From CAYPCH01 sp964409165 (GTDB lineage Bacteria; Bacillota; Clostridia; Acetivibrionales; Acetivibrionaceae): a stretch of 27,767 nucleotides of DNA. This document shows, one piece after another, positions 1 through 8,395 of this stretch. Below the pieces are notes generated by a model. That model did no database searches and was not told where the DNA came from. It was given only the letters and a program-made list of their open reading frames with translations. The DNA lies in NCBI GenBank assembly GCA_964409165.1, contig CAYPCH010000042.1, positions 1-27,767 on the forward strand, given 5' to 3'. Every line of letters starts with the position of its first letter. The stretch's first letter is position 1. The translations under genes were made by a program, and so were the position numbers.

Positions 1-445
1 TTAATCTCTAACAATGATAGTTCGGATTTTAAATTTTCAATTGTACCCTTATACTTTTTATTTTTTTATCAGGATAAATTTTTATTTGCTAAGACTCCAG
101 AACCAGATAAATTATTTTAGTAAAATATTTCCACACCATGGTTTAAGGCATACTCCGCAAACTCCCACTGAGATATTGCGTGAAATGACAAGAGGAATTA
201 TAGTAATTAATACTTGTCATTGGTTTTCTTGTGATTTTTAACTATTTACAAATAGTCAAAAATAGACCATTATAGTTATATGTAGATTATCTGATTAAAA
301 TTGCTTCAAAATATAAAAGGTTAGGACTATTTATTTAAAGATTTTGCTTGGTAGCTTCTTGTTCCTTTATACAGAAATTTCTATTATTGGTTGAAGCTAT
401 TGAACATGAGAAATTTATAGTTCTTGAATACATTAAAAATAAGGG
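1..445. other. gene-free left edge
   Basis: I see no supported gene here. A 75-codon open frame at 14-241 contains HHGLRHT, which recalls the arginine box of tyrosine recombinases, but nothing else in it matches that family and it has no ribosome-binding site. The stretch is very AT-rich and may be decayed DNA plus the upstream region of the next gene. Confidence 0.4.
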
Positions 446-457
446 GTGTTTGTACAA

Positions 458-2407
458 ATGAATAAATTGTTACGATCATACAAAACGTGGATTTTTGTAG
501 TAATAGGATTAGTTCTGTTCTTTACTGTGGGTTATAGATACATAAATAATAATCATACACCTGCTAGTTCAACTATTGAAGGTACTCCTACCAATCAACC
601 TGGAAAAAATGGGACTAATCCAGAGTCGGAACAAAGTGTTACGATGTATTTAGGGGCTGAACAAGCTGTTGTAAATGTTATTTCTAATATTGATACTATG
701 GATAGGGTAGAGTTAATTAGAGGTGCCGAAGTTAAACGCATTGGAGAGATACTTGAATTCGAAAAAAGAGTTGAAGAGCCAATAAATACAAATAGTGAAA
801 GTGAAGAGGACTCTTTATCAGAAGAGTTGTTAAACGAAGAAAATCAAAACACTGAAATAGAAGAAAATAATGAAAATAATGAAAATAATGAAAATGGTGA
901 GAATATTGAAAATACAACATTTAAAACCTATATTTTAAAATGCTATAAGATTGAGTACAAAAACCAAAACAATGAAATTGAAGTTGGATATGTAGAACCT
1001 GAGTTTCTTGTTCAGACAAAAGAAGAAGTGGTGATGGAAAAAGCGGGTTTTGTAAGGACTCCAGCGCATATTTACTCAGAAGATAAAAAACATCTTGTGG
1101 AGCTGGCTGATAAAGGATCCAAATTAGATATTTTAGGCTATGATGATTTTGATAATATTACAGGCGCAGTAAAATGGTATAAAGTAAAATTAGAGAGTGA
1201 TGGAAAAGAAGGCTTTATTAGAGAGAAATATGTGGTTAATAATGAAAAAGATGCTATGCTGATATATAATGAAAACAATATTATGGAGATTCATTCGAAA
1301 CGAGGAAATGTCTATAATGCTGGAGTTGCCGAGGATCTGGATTTTTTTCCAAGAAAAAAAGGTGAGTTTGAAAATAATAAAATGCCAGATGAAGTAAATG
1401 CTCTGTATATCAATAGTGGTGCTATTAAAAATGCCAATAGTTATATTGAAGTTGCAACAGGAACACGTATTAATGCCTTTGTCGTAGATATAAAAGATAA
1501 TGGAACTCCTGCATACCCTGCTGAGGCTATGAAAAATTATAGTCCTACAAATTATGAAAGAGCAAAACAGCATTTTAATACAGAAGAAGAATATGCTGAA
1601 GGTATTAAGAAGTTAAAAGATGCTGGATTTTATCTTATTGGCCGCATTACAGTTTTTAAAGATGCATACTATGTAGAAGATCATCCGGAGAATGCAATAA
1701 CCAGCATTGGTACTAGCAAGCCATATTTACACAACAACACGTACTGGCCAAGTCCTTTTGCACGTGACGTATGGAAATTCAACATTGAACTTGCTAAAGA
1801 ATCTGTGGAAAAATTCGGATTCAATGAAATTCAATTTGATTATATACGTTTTCCAGATCGTACTTTGCAGGCTGAAAAAAGTGGAATAATTGATTTCAAA
1901 AACAAATATCAAGAAACCAAGTCGCAAGCAGTTCAACGTTTTGCAATGTATGCTGTTGATGAATTACATGACATGAATGTATATGTAGCAGGAGACGTTT
2001 TTGGAGAAGCAGCTCACCAGTATGTAACAGGTTATGGACAGTATTGGGGTGCTTTAAGTAATGTTTTCGATGTAATATCTCCCATGGCTTATCCAGATCA
2101 TTTTTCAGCTGGTAATTATGGGTTTGATTATCCTTGGTTATATCCCTATAAACTTATAAATTATTGGTCTGAGCTTGCAATGGACCGCCAAACTGAAATA
2201 CCTACACCTGCCATTATAAGGCCATGGATTCAATCTCACAATGCAACTAGGTCTCCTTCTAAAAATTATGGAGCAAATGAAATATCAGAACAATTAAAAG
2301 GATACTACGATGCAGGAATAAATAACGGTTATATGACTTGGTGGTCTTCTTCAAACGTTAGTGGGTATATGGAGGAAAGAGAAGCGTACAAAAAAACATA
2401 TAAATAG
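458..2407 (+). CDS. membrane-anchored GH-like DUF4015 protein with SH3-like domain
   Basis: About 649 residues. An upstream in-frame GTG at 446 is possible, but the AGGGGTG ribosome-binding site at 442-448 lies at the right distance from ATG 458, so I choose that start. Residues about 13-31 form one membrane segment; the rest should be outside the cell. An acidic Asn/Glu-rich linker follows (about residues 110-150). Then comes an SH3-like segment (about 190-260, containing VKWYKVKL and GFIREKYV). The C-terminal 330 residues match the DUF4015/COG1306 TIM-barrel family related to glycoside hydrolases: ALYINSGAIKN, INAFVVDIKDNG, FNEIQFDYIRFP, YVAGDVFGEA and VISPMAYPDH. The substrate of this family is not established; a cell-wall or extracellular glycan is my inference. 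No terminator follows, and the decayed methyltransferase begins immediately downstream. Confidence 0.85.
   Translation: MNKLLRSYKTWIFVVIGLVLFFTVGYRYINNNHTPASSTIEGTPTNQPGKNGTNPESEQSVTMYLGAEQAVVNVISNIDTMDRVELIRGAEVKRIGEILEFEKRVEEPINTNSESEEDSLSEELLNEENQNTEIEENNENNENNENGENIENTTFKTYILKCYKIEYKNQNNEIEVGYVEPEFLVQTKEEVVMEKAGFVRTPAHIYSEDKKHLVELADKGSKLDILGYDDFDNITGAVKWYKVKLESDGKEGFIREKYVVNNEKDAMLIYNENNIMEIHSKRGNVYNAGVAEDLDFFPRKKGEFENNKMPDEVNALYINSGAIKNANSYIEVATGTRINAFVVDIKDNGTPAYPAEAMKNYSPTNYERAKQHFNTEEEYAEGIKKLKDAGFYLIGRITVFKDAYYVEDHPENAITSIGTSKPYLHNNTYWPSPFARDVWKFNIELAKESVEKFGFNEIQFDYIRFPDRTLQAEKSGIIDFKNKYQETKSQAVQRFAMYAVDELHDMNVYVAGDVFGEAAHQYVTGYGQYWGALSNVFDVISPMAYPDHFSAGNYGFDYPWLYPYKLINYWSELAMDRQTEIPTPAIIRPWIQSHNATRSPSKNYGANEISEQLKGYYDAGINNGYMTWWSSSNVSGYMEEREAYKKTYK
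863..907 (+). repeat. 9-bp coding tandem repeat (Asn/Glu linker)
   Basis: Units of GAAAATAAT repeat in frame from 863 (three perfect copies, then degenerate ones), encoding ENN triplets. The tract forms a flexible acidic linker in the DUF4015 protein and could change length by slippage without a frameshift. Confidence 0.75.
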
Positions 2408-2410
2408 TAT

Positions 2411-3962
2411 TTAGGGATTTGATCTTGAGGAAATTTTTAGTCGAAGAGAAGAGAGCACTTTGCAGGCTATGGCAGTATTGCTGCATAAAGAAAGTCTATG
2501 TCCTGATGAAGGTGCACCGCTTCTTGGCAACGAGGTTTTGTATGATATGAAGCACCGCTTGAACCGTGATTTGGAAAATGGTCTTGTTGATGCAGGGCAA
2601 CTGACTTTGGAATGTTTGCGGTATATGCTCCAATGAAGACACAAGTTTATGTCAAGGGGTATTCCATTGAGAGCCTGCGTGATATTACTGAAAATATCCG
2701 CCAGGAAATTGACGAAGTGAGCGAAGGATATTATCTACATGAAACATTATCAAAACTTTATGATTTGATTTATAACGGATATCCTCATTCTGAAGAAGAA
2801 TTAAAGAAATTATCCGGTTCAGAATCACTTCATGGTGTATTTGTTATTGAGCCATTAAAAGCTCACATATTTGATCCTGAGTATACAAAAATGATTACTG
2901 AAGCAAAGCTTCGCAACTGTGTCATGCTCGAAATTATTGATCTCATGAGTGTTACACGTTCAACAGGCAGAAGGGGAGATCGCAGGGGAAGAATATCCTA
3001 TTCCAACCTTGGTATAAATCAGATGGGGGCAGTATATGAAGCACTTCTTTCTTATAGAGGATTTATAGCAGAAGAAACACTGTTTGAAGTGAAACGTGAA
3101 CGGGATGATTTTGATGAGCTTGATGTTGGATATTTTGTACCTGAAAGTGAGCTCCACAACTATACGGAGGAAGAAAGGGTACGTTATCAGTCAGGTGAAA
3201 ATAAAGGCAAGCTTCGAAAATATGAAAAGGGTACATTTATTTACAGGTTGGCAGGACGGGAACGTGAAAAGTCCGCTTCCTATTGACAACATATCTTATG
3301 GAAATAGGAATCAGGAAATACAGCGGGTTAAAATGTATATTGCAGACCGCAATGTATATGGTATAGATTTAAACCCTATTGCAGTAGAGCTTGCAGAAGT
3401 TTCTCTGTGGCTTAATACGATTTATAAGGGTGGTTTTGTTCCATGGTTTGGTACACAATTAGTAAATGGGAATTCTTTGATTGGTGCAAGAAGACAGTGC
3501 TATCGGATAGAATCACTTGTTACAAACCAGAAAGCCGAAAAGTGGTTTAATAATGCACCCGAGAGAATCGTGCTCGGTGGAAAACGAATGCCTAAAAAAT
3601 AGGTATATCATTTTCTTATGGGTGCCTCTGGCATTGCAAATTATACAGATAAGGTTATAAAAGGTCTTGCGCCAGAGGAAATCAAGAAGCTTGTAGCTTG
3701 GAACAAAAAGTTTAATGAGCCATATGAGGAAAGTGATATAGAATCGTTGCTTCGAATTTCCAAGATAGTAGATACCCTCTGGGAAAAACAGGTGGAACTA
3801 AGACGTGAGGTAGAAGAAAAAACAGCTGACAAACTTTCTGTTTACGGACATGAAGATTTAATGAAAGACTCTCGTACAACTATTCGAGAGAAGGACTTGA
3901 TTTATCAAAAACTTTATAAGTCCGAGGAAATGGAGAACGCAGGACCATATGCAAGGCTTAAG
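2411..3962 (+). pseudogene. decayed Eco57I-type adenine DNA methyltransferase (DrmMI-like)
   Basis: Fragments of one large class I SAM-dependent methyltransferase are spread over two frames. In order: an N-terminal piece with FSRREESTLQAMAVLL and LLGNEVLYDMKHRLNRD; a long middle piece (about 2622-3283) with GYSIESLRDI, GRISYSNLGINQMGAVYEAL and GTFIYRLAGREREKSASY; and a piece from about 3300 with YIADRNVYGIDLNPIAVELAE, then WLNTIYKGGFVPWFGTQLV. The frame changes near 2625 and again near 3285, where the SAM-binding and early catalytic segment is missing. An in-frame TAG at 3600-3602 (probably from CAG) cuts the last piece. Reading stops resembling the family at about 3962. The resemblance to DISARM DrmMI rests on my memory of the conserved blocks, so the broad family is firmer than the subtype. 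It cannot be active. Confidence 0.8.
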
Positions 3963-4438
3963 ATAGACTGGAAATTACTTCTCCCGGAGGCATGTTTGAT
4001 GGCAAGAGAATACAGGAAATAGATATTCTTCATGTTCCTTCGTCACGTAGAAATCCTGTCATATCAGATGTTTTTTATAGGTTAAAATATATGGAACGCA
4101 GAGGAAGCGGTATTAAGAAAATATTGAAAGAGTATGAGGATAATGATTTACCGCAGTTTTTTTCTGATCAGCAGTATTTCATTGTCACTTTATTAAATAA
4201 GAATTTTTACAATAACTCTGTCAAGGATAGTTCGGTAAAGAGTTCGGTAAAGAGTTCAGATAAAATTTTGAAAATAATTAACGAAAATCAAAGTATAACA
4301 TTACCTGAAATTGCTGAACTGGTAGGTATATCTAAAAGGGCTGTTGAGAAGCAAATTGCAAAACTCAAAGATGAGGGCGTTTTAAAACGTGTTGGCGGAA
4401 GAAAAAATGGATATTGGGAAGTAAATAAAAATTCTTGA
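3962..4438 (+). pseudogene. 3' remnant of AlbA_2/RecG-C-like (HATPase_c_4) regulator
   Basis: From about 3962 the second frame reads DRLEITSPGGMFDG, then RRNPVISDVF and MERRGSGIKKILKEY. This is the typical C-terminal half of 'ATP-binding / RecG C-terminal-like' regulators that begin with an AlbA_2 (Schlafen-like) domain. A winged-helix segment closes it (ITLPEIAELVGISKRAVEKQ, then KDEGVLKRVGG). The N-terminal AlbA_2 half is absent; its place is taken by the methyltransferase remnant in another frame. An internal ATG at 3992 could in principle give a protein of 148 residues, so residual expression of the HTH portion cannot be excluded. I regard it as a truncated gene. Confidence 0.75.
4229..4258 (+). 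repeat. 12-bp in-frame tandem repeat
   Basis: AGTTCGGTAAAG occurs twice head to tail (4229-4240, 4241-4252) and a third partial copy follows. It encodes SSVK repeats in the linker between the ATPase-like part and the winged helix of the regulator remnant. Confidence 0.75.
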
Positions 4439-4535
4439 AGTAGTGATTTATCATCATTCTCTTTATTTGACACGAATCCTATATTTTCCTGCATAACAAA
4501 TAGAAAAGTATCTTTTTTAACTTTGTTTTTCTTTG

Positions 4536-4641
4536 CTAGGCAACCATTTTGTCCGCCGCTGTCCTATTGGTAACAGAAAGTCCTGTGATTATGCCTTTCT
4601 CAGTCATTGCAACATGATTTTTATATCCCCAAAATCGTTAT
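4536..4641 (-). pseudogene. DDE transposase fragment
   Basis: The minus strand encodes RFWGYKNHVAMTEKGIITGL and then SVTNRTAADK, ending at a TAG at 4536-4538; a stop codon closes the frame just upstream. This matches the block around the second catalytic Asp region of IS1182/IS5-like transposases (FGYKNHxAMTE...ITxxxVT). Only about 33 residues remain and no inverted ends are visible, so it is a scrap of an insertion sequence rather than a functional element. Confidence 0.65.
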
Positions 4642-4644
4642 CTA

Positions 4645-4908
4645 ATGAATAAAATCTTAATTCGTTTTTTTGATGATAAAGAAGTTCGTGCCGTTTGAGA
4701 TGATGAAAAATCCAAATGGTGGTTTTCTGTGCTTGATATAGTCGGTGTTCTTCGTGGCTCAGATGATTATGAGAAAAATTGAAATTGCTGGAAATACCTT
4801 AAGGCAAAATTGAAACGTGAAAATACTCAAGTGGGTAGTGTGACTACCCAGTTCAAATTTATCGCACCTGACGGAAAAAAACGTGCGGCAAATGTTTTTT
4901 GTGATTAG
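4645..4908 (+). pseudogene. BRO-N domain (antirepressor-like) gene with two in-frame stops
   Basis: One continuous frame of 88 codons reads MNKILIRFFDDKEVRAV, stop, DDEKSKWWFSVLDIVGVLRG, SDDYEKN, stop, NCWKYLKAKLKRENTQVG, SVTTQFKFIAPDGKKR. This is the N-terminal BRO/antirepressor fold found in phage antirepressors and DinD-like proteins (consensus EVRAVWDDE...WWFSVVDIVxVL). The TGA at 4696-4698 stands where the family has Trp (TGG to TGA). The TGA at 4780-4782 stands where Arg or another residue is usual (CGA to TGA fits). The 3' end diverges after GKKR. It is probably a remnant of a prophage or defence-island gene. Confidence 0.75.
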
Positions 4909-4913
4909 TATAG

Positions 4914-4942
4914 TTGATATATTTTTGCTGTTGTAGTAAAAT
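4914..4942 (+). promoter_or_regulatory. probable sigma-A promoter of hppA
   Basis: TTGATA (4914-4919) and TAAAAT (4937-4942) are separated by 17 bp, each one base from consensus. A start point near 4949 would leave a leader of about 55 nt before the hppA start codon. Confidence 0.6.
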
Positions 4943-5003
4943 AAATGGGAAAATGTCAAAAAGGTATTAAGTAAGGTACAAGACTATATTAGGGGGGTTA
5001 TTA

Positions 5004-7103
5004 ATGGAAATTTCTATTCAAGCAGTACAAATTGCTTCAATTTTCATCTCTGCTCTAGCTCTTGGGGTTGCAGCCTGGTTATACACCTGGGTTAAATCGC
5101 GGCCTTCATCAAATCAGCGAATTGCTGAAATCGGTGAATACATCCGTAAAGGTTCTAACACTTTTTTAAAGCGTGAATATGTGGTTTTAGCACGTTTTAC
5201 TGTAGTAGCAGCATTGTTGATAATGGTACTTCTTCCAAGACCAATTTGGAGTGGGAATATATCCGGAAATATTTGGATGGCTATTTCTTACATTTTTGGT
5301 ACCGTTTTATCTGCTCTTGCCGGTAAAATCGGTATTCAGGTTGCAACAATTGCTAATGTTAAAGCGGCTGAAGCTGCTAAAGAAGGAATCAAACCTTCGT
5401 TTATGGCAGGTTTTAGAGGCGGTGCCGTTATGGGTATGGCTGTTGTTGGTACCAGTCTTTTAGGGGTTACAATTGTTTTAATGCTGGTAGGCGATGCTAC
5501 TTCACTTCTTGGTTTCAGCTTTGGCGCAAGCTCACTGGCTCTTTTTGCAAAAGCAGGCGGAGGTATATTTACAAAAACTGCTGATATCAGTGCTGACCTG
5601 GTTGGTAAGGTTGAGATGGGTATTGATGAAGACGATCCTAGAAATCCTGCAGTTATTGCCGATAATGTTGGCGATAATGTTGGCGATGTTGCCGGTATGG
5701 GAGCTGACCTTTTTGACTCAAACGTTGCGTCCATGTCTGCTGCACTGGTAATGGCAACTTCCTTTGCAGGGGTTGCTGGACAGAATGCTGTCAAGATGGT
5801 TTTTGCATATGCTGCAATTGGTCTTCTTTCATCAATAATTGGTGTAGCGACAGCCCGTATAGGCAAGGATGGTAATCCAAACAAGGCGCTTAACAGTTCA
5901 ACCTATGTTACTACAGCTGTTTTTGCTTTGCTTACTGCTGCTTGTACCCATTTGTTTGGATTTGAGTGGCGTATCTGGGGTGCAACTGCAACAGGTCTTA
6001 TAGTCGGGACTATCATTGGTATTGCTTCCGATTACTTTACCAATGATGCAAAACCTCCTGTACGTAAAGTGGCTAAAGCTTCGGAATCTGGACCTGCTTT
6101 TACAATTATTTCAGGTTTTTCTTATGGTTTGCTAAGTGCTTTACCTGCCTTGATTGGTATTGCTCTTTCGGCGTTGCTGGCCTATAATATTTGTGAACCA
6201 CTGGGTGATGGTTATGGTATGTTTGGTATTTCCATGGCAGCACTTGGAATGCTGTCAATTGTAGGTATGATCATTTCAAATGACGCATATGGTCCAATTG
6301 TAGATAATTCACGCGGACTTGCAGAAATGGGCGGACTTGGTGAGAAAGTTATTGCCATAGCAGATGAACTGGATTCTGCGGGAAATACAGTAAAAGCGGT
6401 TACAAAAGGTTTTTCAATCAGTGCGGCAGGTCTTACAGTTATTGCACTTTTAGGTGCTTTTATGAGTGAGATTAACACCGCAGCTGTAGAACTAGGCATT
6501 GTAGAGCAAGGTAAAAAGTTTATTGAGAATTTTGATATAATGAACCCTACAGTTTTCTTCGGACTTATTATCGGTGTTGCAATTCCGGCTGTATTCTCAG
6601 CTATGCTGATGCTGGGCGTTGACAAGAATGCTCAGAGAATGGTTGAAGAGATTCACCGTCAATTTGCAACTATACCAGGTCTTAAAGAGGGTAAGGCAGA
6701 TGCTAAGCCCGATTATGACAAATGTATTGATATTGCGACGACAGGTGCGCTAAAAGAGCTTATACCGGCAGGTATAGTAGCAATCTTTTCTACTATTCTT
6801 GTAGGTTTTATAGGAGGAGCACAGGCTATAGGCGGTTTTCTAACGGGTAATATTGCGTCAGGGCTGTTGCTTGCTTTACTGATGTCCAATGCAGGGGGAT
6901 TATGGGATAATGCAAAGAAATATATTGAATCAGGAAACAATGGAGGAAAGGGCTCGGTAGCTCATAAGGCAGCTGTTGTAGGAGATACCGTTGGTGATCC
7001 TTTCAAGGATACAGCTGGTCCATCCATCAACACGCAAATTACGGTTGTGTCATTGGTTTCATCGCTTCTTGCAATACTTTTCATACAGTACCATATCTTT
7101 TAG
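5004..7103 (+). CDS. hppA: membrane-bound H+-translocating pyrophosphatase
   Basis: 699 residues, full length for the family, with the strong ribosome-binding site AGGGGGG at 4991-4997. The protein hydrolyses pyrophosphate and pumps ions across the cytoplasmic membrane through about 16 membrane helices. The diagnostic substrate-binding block DISADLVGKVEMGIDEDDPR and its continuation NPAVIADNVGDNVGDVAGMGADLFDS are intact, as are the later NDAYGPIVDNSRG block and the C-terminal GDTVGDPFKDTAGPS. The selector motif is GNTVKAVTKG with Lys at about residue 464. In this family Lys here (instead of Ala) marks the K+-independent type, generally proton-pumping. It is transcribed alone: promoter at 4914-4942, terminator at 7137-7165. 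It probably recovers energy from biosynthetic pyrophosphate, useful in an anaerobe. Confidence 0.97.
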   Translation: MEISIQAVQIASIFISALALGVAAWLYTWVKSRPSSNQRIAEIGEYIRKGSNTFLKREYVVLARFTVVAALLIMVLLPRPIWSGNISGNIWMAISYIFGTVLSALAGKIGIQVATIANVKAAEAAKEGIKPSFMAGFRGGAVMGMAVVGTSLLGVTIVLMLVGDATSLLGFSFGASSLALFAKAGGGIFTKTADISADLVGKVEMGIDEDDPRNPAVIADNVGDNVGDVAGMGADLFDSNVASMSAALVMATSFAGVAGQNAVKMVFAYAAIGLLSSIIGVATARIGKDGNPNKALNSSTYVTTAVFALLTAACTHLFGFEWRIWGATATGLIVGTIIGIASDYFTNDAKPPVRKVAKASESGPAFTIISGFSYGLLSALPALIGIALSALLAYNICEPLGDGYGMFGISMAALGMLSIVGMIISNDAYGPIVDNSRGLAEMGGLGEKVIAIADELDSAGNTVKAVTKGFSISAAGLTVIALLGAFMSEINTAAVELGIVEQGKKFIENFDIMNPTVFFGLIIGVAIPAVFSAMLMLGVDKNAQRMVEEIHRQFATIPGLKEGKADAKPDYDKCIDIATTGALKELIPAGIVAIFSTILVGFIGGAQAIGGFLTGNIASGLLLALLMSNAGGLWDNAKKYIESGNNGGKGSVAHKAAVVGDTVGDPFKDTAGPSINTQITVVSLVSSLLAILFIQYHIF

Positions 7104-7136
7104 TATCAGTAAATAAAGAGGTTTATATATACTTTT

Positions 7137-7165
7137 AAGGGCGGCCTAAATGGACGCCCTTTTCC
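7137..7165 (+). terminator. rho-independent terminator after hppA
   Basis: AAGGGCG (7137-7143) pairs with CGCCCTT (7155-7161) and is followed by a T-rich run. It ends the monocistronic hppA transcript. Confidence 0.8.
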
Positions 7166-7186
7166 TAAAAAAATTCAATTAAAACT

Positions 7187-7293
7187 TTAAGGAATGTCTG
7201 AAATATCACTTCCACTTTTCACAGAGCCTATTTGGCATCAAATAAGGCTTGTAGTGAAATAGTAGTGGAAGTTATATTTTCAGCGTTCCTAAA
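7187..7293. repeat. MITE-like imperfect palindrome of about 105 bp
   Basis: The sequence from TTTAAGGAAT to CGTTCCTAAA reads nearly the same on the opposite strand. Outer arms pair AGGAATGTCTGAAATAT with its counterpart at 7274-7290. A CACTTCCAC / GTGGAAGT block follows, and the centre is a small hairpin (AGCCTATTTG ... CAAATAAGGCT). It carries no gene. The form suggests a small non-autonomous inverted-repeat element or a structured RNA; no second copy is visible in this window. Confidence 0.6.
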
Positions 7294-7315
7294 TATGCGC
7301 ATAATTGAAAAAGTA

Positions 7316-7642
7316 TCAAGAATACGGGTTGGGAATTTCCTGCATTCTGATTATTTCAATTTCAGATATAAGAACTTTAATGGATTTCTTTTTCTTTCCT
7401 TCCAAATACTCAACTATGTAACAGTCTTCATCAAACCCAATTATATTCGGAGCAGTTATATCGCTGTCTGAAAGATCGGATATCAGTTTCCTGTAATTGT
7501 TTACCTCTTCATTTCCAGGAAGTATTCCATTTAAAATATTATGATTGTACTTAACCCACCTCATAAGACCTTTTTTGCTCATACCCCTTACCCCCCTGAA
7601 TTTAAATTCTCCATTGGATGCTATTGGAGGTTTAACAAACAT
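7316..7642 (-). CDS. small protein of unknown function
   Basis: 108 residues. I do not recognise the family. An AGGAAG ribosome-binding site lies about 10 nt before the ATG. The composition is ordinary for a soluble cytoplasmic protein: a basic N-terminal third (KFRGVRGMSKKGLMRWVKY), then an acidic, mixed alpha/beta-looking remainder with IIGFDEDCYIVEYLEGKKKK. No signal peptide or membrane segment is seen. It is divergent from the XRE-cupin gene with an AT-rich gap of about 170 bp between, and its 3' end abuts the palindromic element. The ribosome-binding site and plausible protein sequence favour a real gene, but no motif confirms it. Confidence 0.55.
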   Translation of the reverse strand: MFVKPPIASNGEFKFRGVRGMSKKGLMRWVKYNHNILNGILPGNEEVNNYRKLISDLSDSDITAPNIIGFDEDCYIVEYLEGKKKKSIKVLISEIEIIRMQEIPNPYS

Positions 7643-7815
7643 ATAACAACTTCCTAGTGACGTGAAACTGATTATTGCTCACCAGTTTTATTTATTATAT
7701 ATTATATATAAATAAATCTTACAAAACAAATACTAAAAACTCAAGAAGAATGTGTTTTTATTTATTATTTTTAGTATATAATCATATTATAATAAATTTT
7801 TAAGGATGTGAAAAT

Positions 7816-8379
7816 ATGTCTGAACAATTAAAGCAATTAATGCAAATGGCAGCAAGGATAAAAATGCTTAGGGAAGTTGAAGATGTGTCTGTCGAAACTC
7901 TTTCAAATGATATTGGTGTTCCTGCGGATGTTTTAAGGAGTTATGAGACTGGCAACGAAGACATACCGGTAAGTGTCCTTTTCAGTATTGCAAACAGATT
8001 CAATGTTGAACTTGCAGTTCTTTTGACAGGGGAGAATCCAAGGTTGCACACCTATCTGGTTGTTAGGAAAGGAAAGGGTCTGAATGTAGAAAGAAGAAAA
8101 GAATATAATTATCAAAATCTTGCCTACAACTTTGTAAATAAAAAGGCAGAACCTTTTTTAGTGACTGTGAGCCCTGAACCTGAAGGAACCCCTATAAGCT
8201 ACAACTCTCATACGGGACAGGAATTCAATTACATCTTGGAGGGTGCCGTAAAGGTTGTAATAAATGACCATGAACTGATACTCAATGAAGGGGATTCAAT
8301 ATACTTTGATTCTGGAAATAAACACGGTATGAGCGCTTTGAATGGAAAAACTGCTAAATTTCTTGCAATAATACTATAG
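7816..8379 (+). CDS. XRE-family regulator with C-terminal cupin
   Basis: 187 residues. The N-terminal part (about 12-70) is a helix-turn-helix of the XRE/lambda-repressor kind (SVETLSNDIGVPADVLRSYE). The C-terminal part (about 108-187) is a cupin: SYNSHTGQEFNYILEGAVKV, then LNEGDSIYFDSGNKHGMSAL. Cupins in such regulators bind a small effector, sometimes via metal. An AAGGATGTG ribosome-binding site precedes the ATG, and AT-rich -10-like hexamers (TATAAT at 7777 and 7788) lie upstream without a convincing -35. It ends 16 bp before an acyl-CoA synthetase gene, so the two are probably one operon. The regulator likely responds to a carboxylate or acyl-CoA, by inference from this context. The same XRE-cupin plus AMP-ligase pair is common in clostridia. 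Confidence 0.88.
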   Translation: MSEQLKQLMQMAARIKMLREVEDVSVETLSNDIGVPADVLRSYETGNEDIPVSVLFSIANRFNVELAVLLTGENPRLHTYLVVRKGKGLNVERRKEYNYQNLAYNFVNKKAEPFLVTVSPEPEGTPISYNSHTGQEFNYILEGAVKVVINDHELILNEGDSIYFDSGNKHGMSALNGKTAKFLAIIL

Positions 8380-8395
8380 AAAAGAGGTTTGAAAA

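Noticed and set aside
14..241. Open frame with HHGLRHT, recalling a tyrosine recombinase box
   Set aside because: Only seven residues match; the rest shows no integrase pattern, and there is no ribosome-binding site.
863..907. Possible CRISPR or satellite in the 9-bp repeat
   Set aside because: It is an in-frame low-complexity linker without spacers. No CRISPR-like repeat-spacer pattern was noticed anywhere in the window.
3618..4022. Stand-alone protein starting at 3618
   Set aside because: It is the same frame and family as the preceding piece, interrupted by the TAG at 3600; its last 20 or so residues are an out-of-frame reading of the regulator remnant.
5336..5884. 182-codon open frame on the minus strand
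   Set aside because: It lies wholly inside hppA on the opposite strand; its Ala/Pro/Ser/Thr-rich product is an artefact of hppA codon use.
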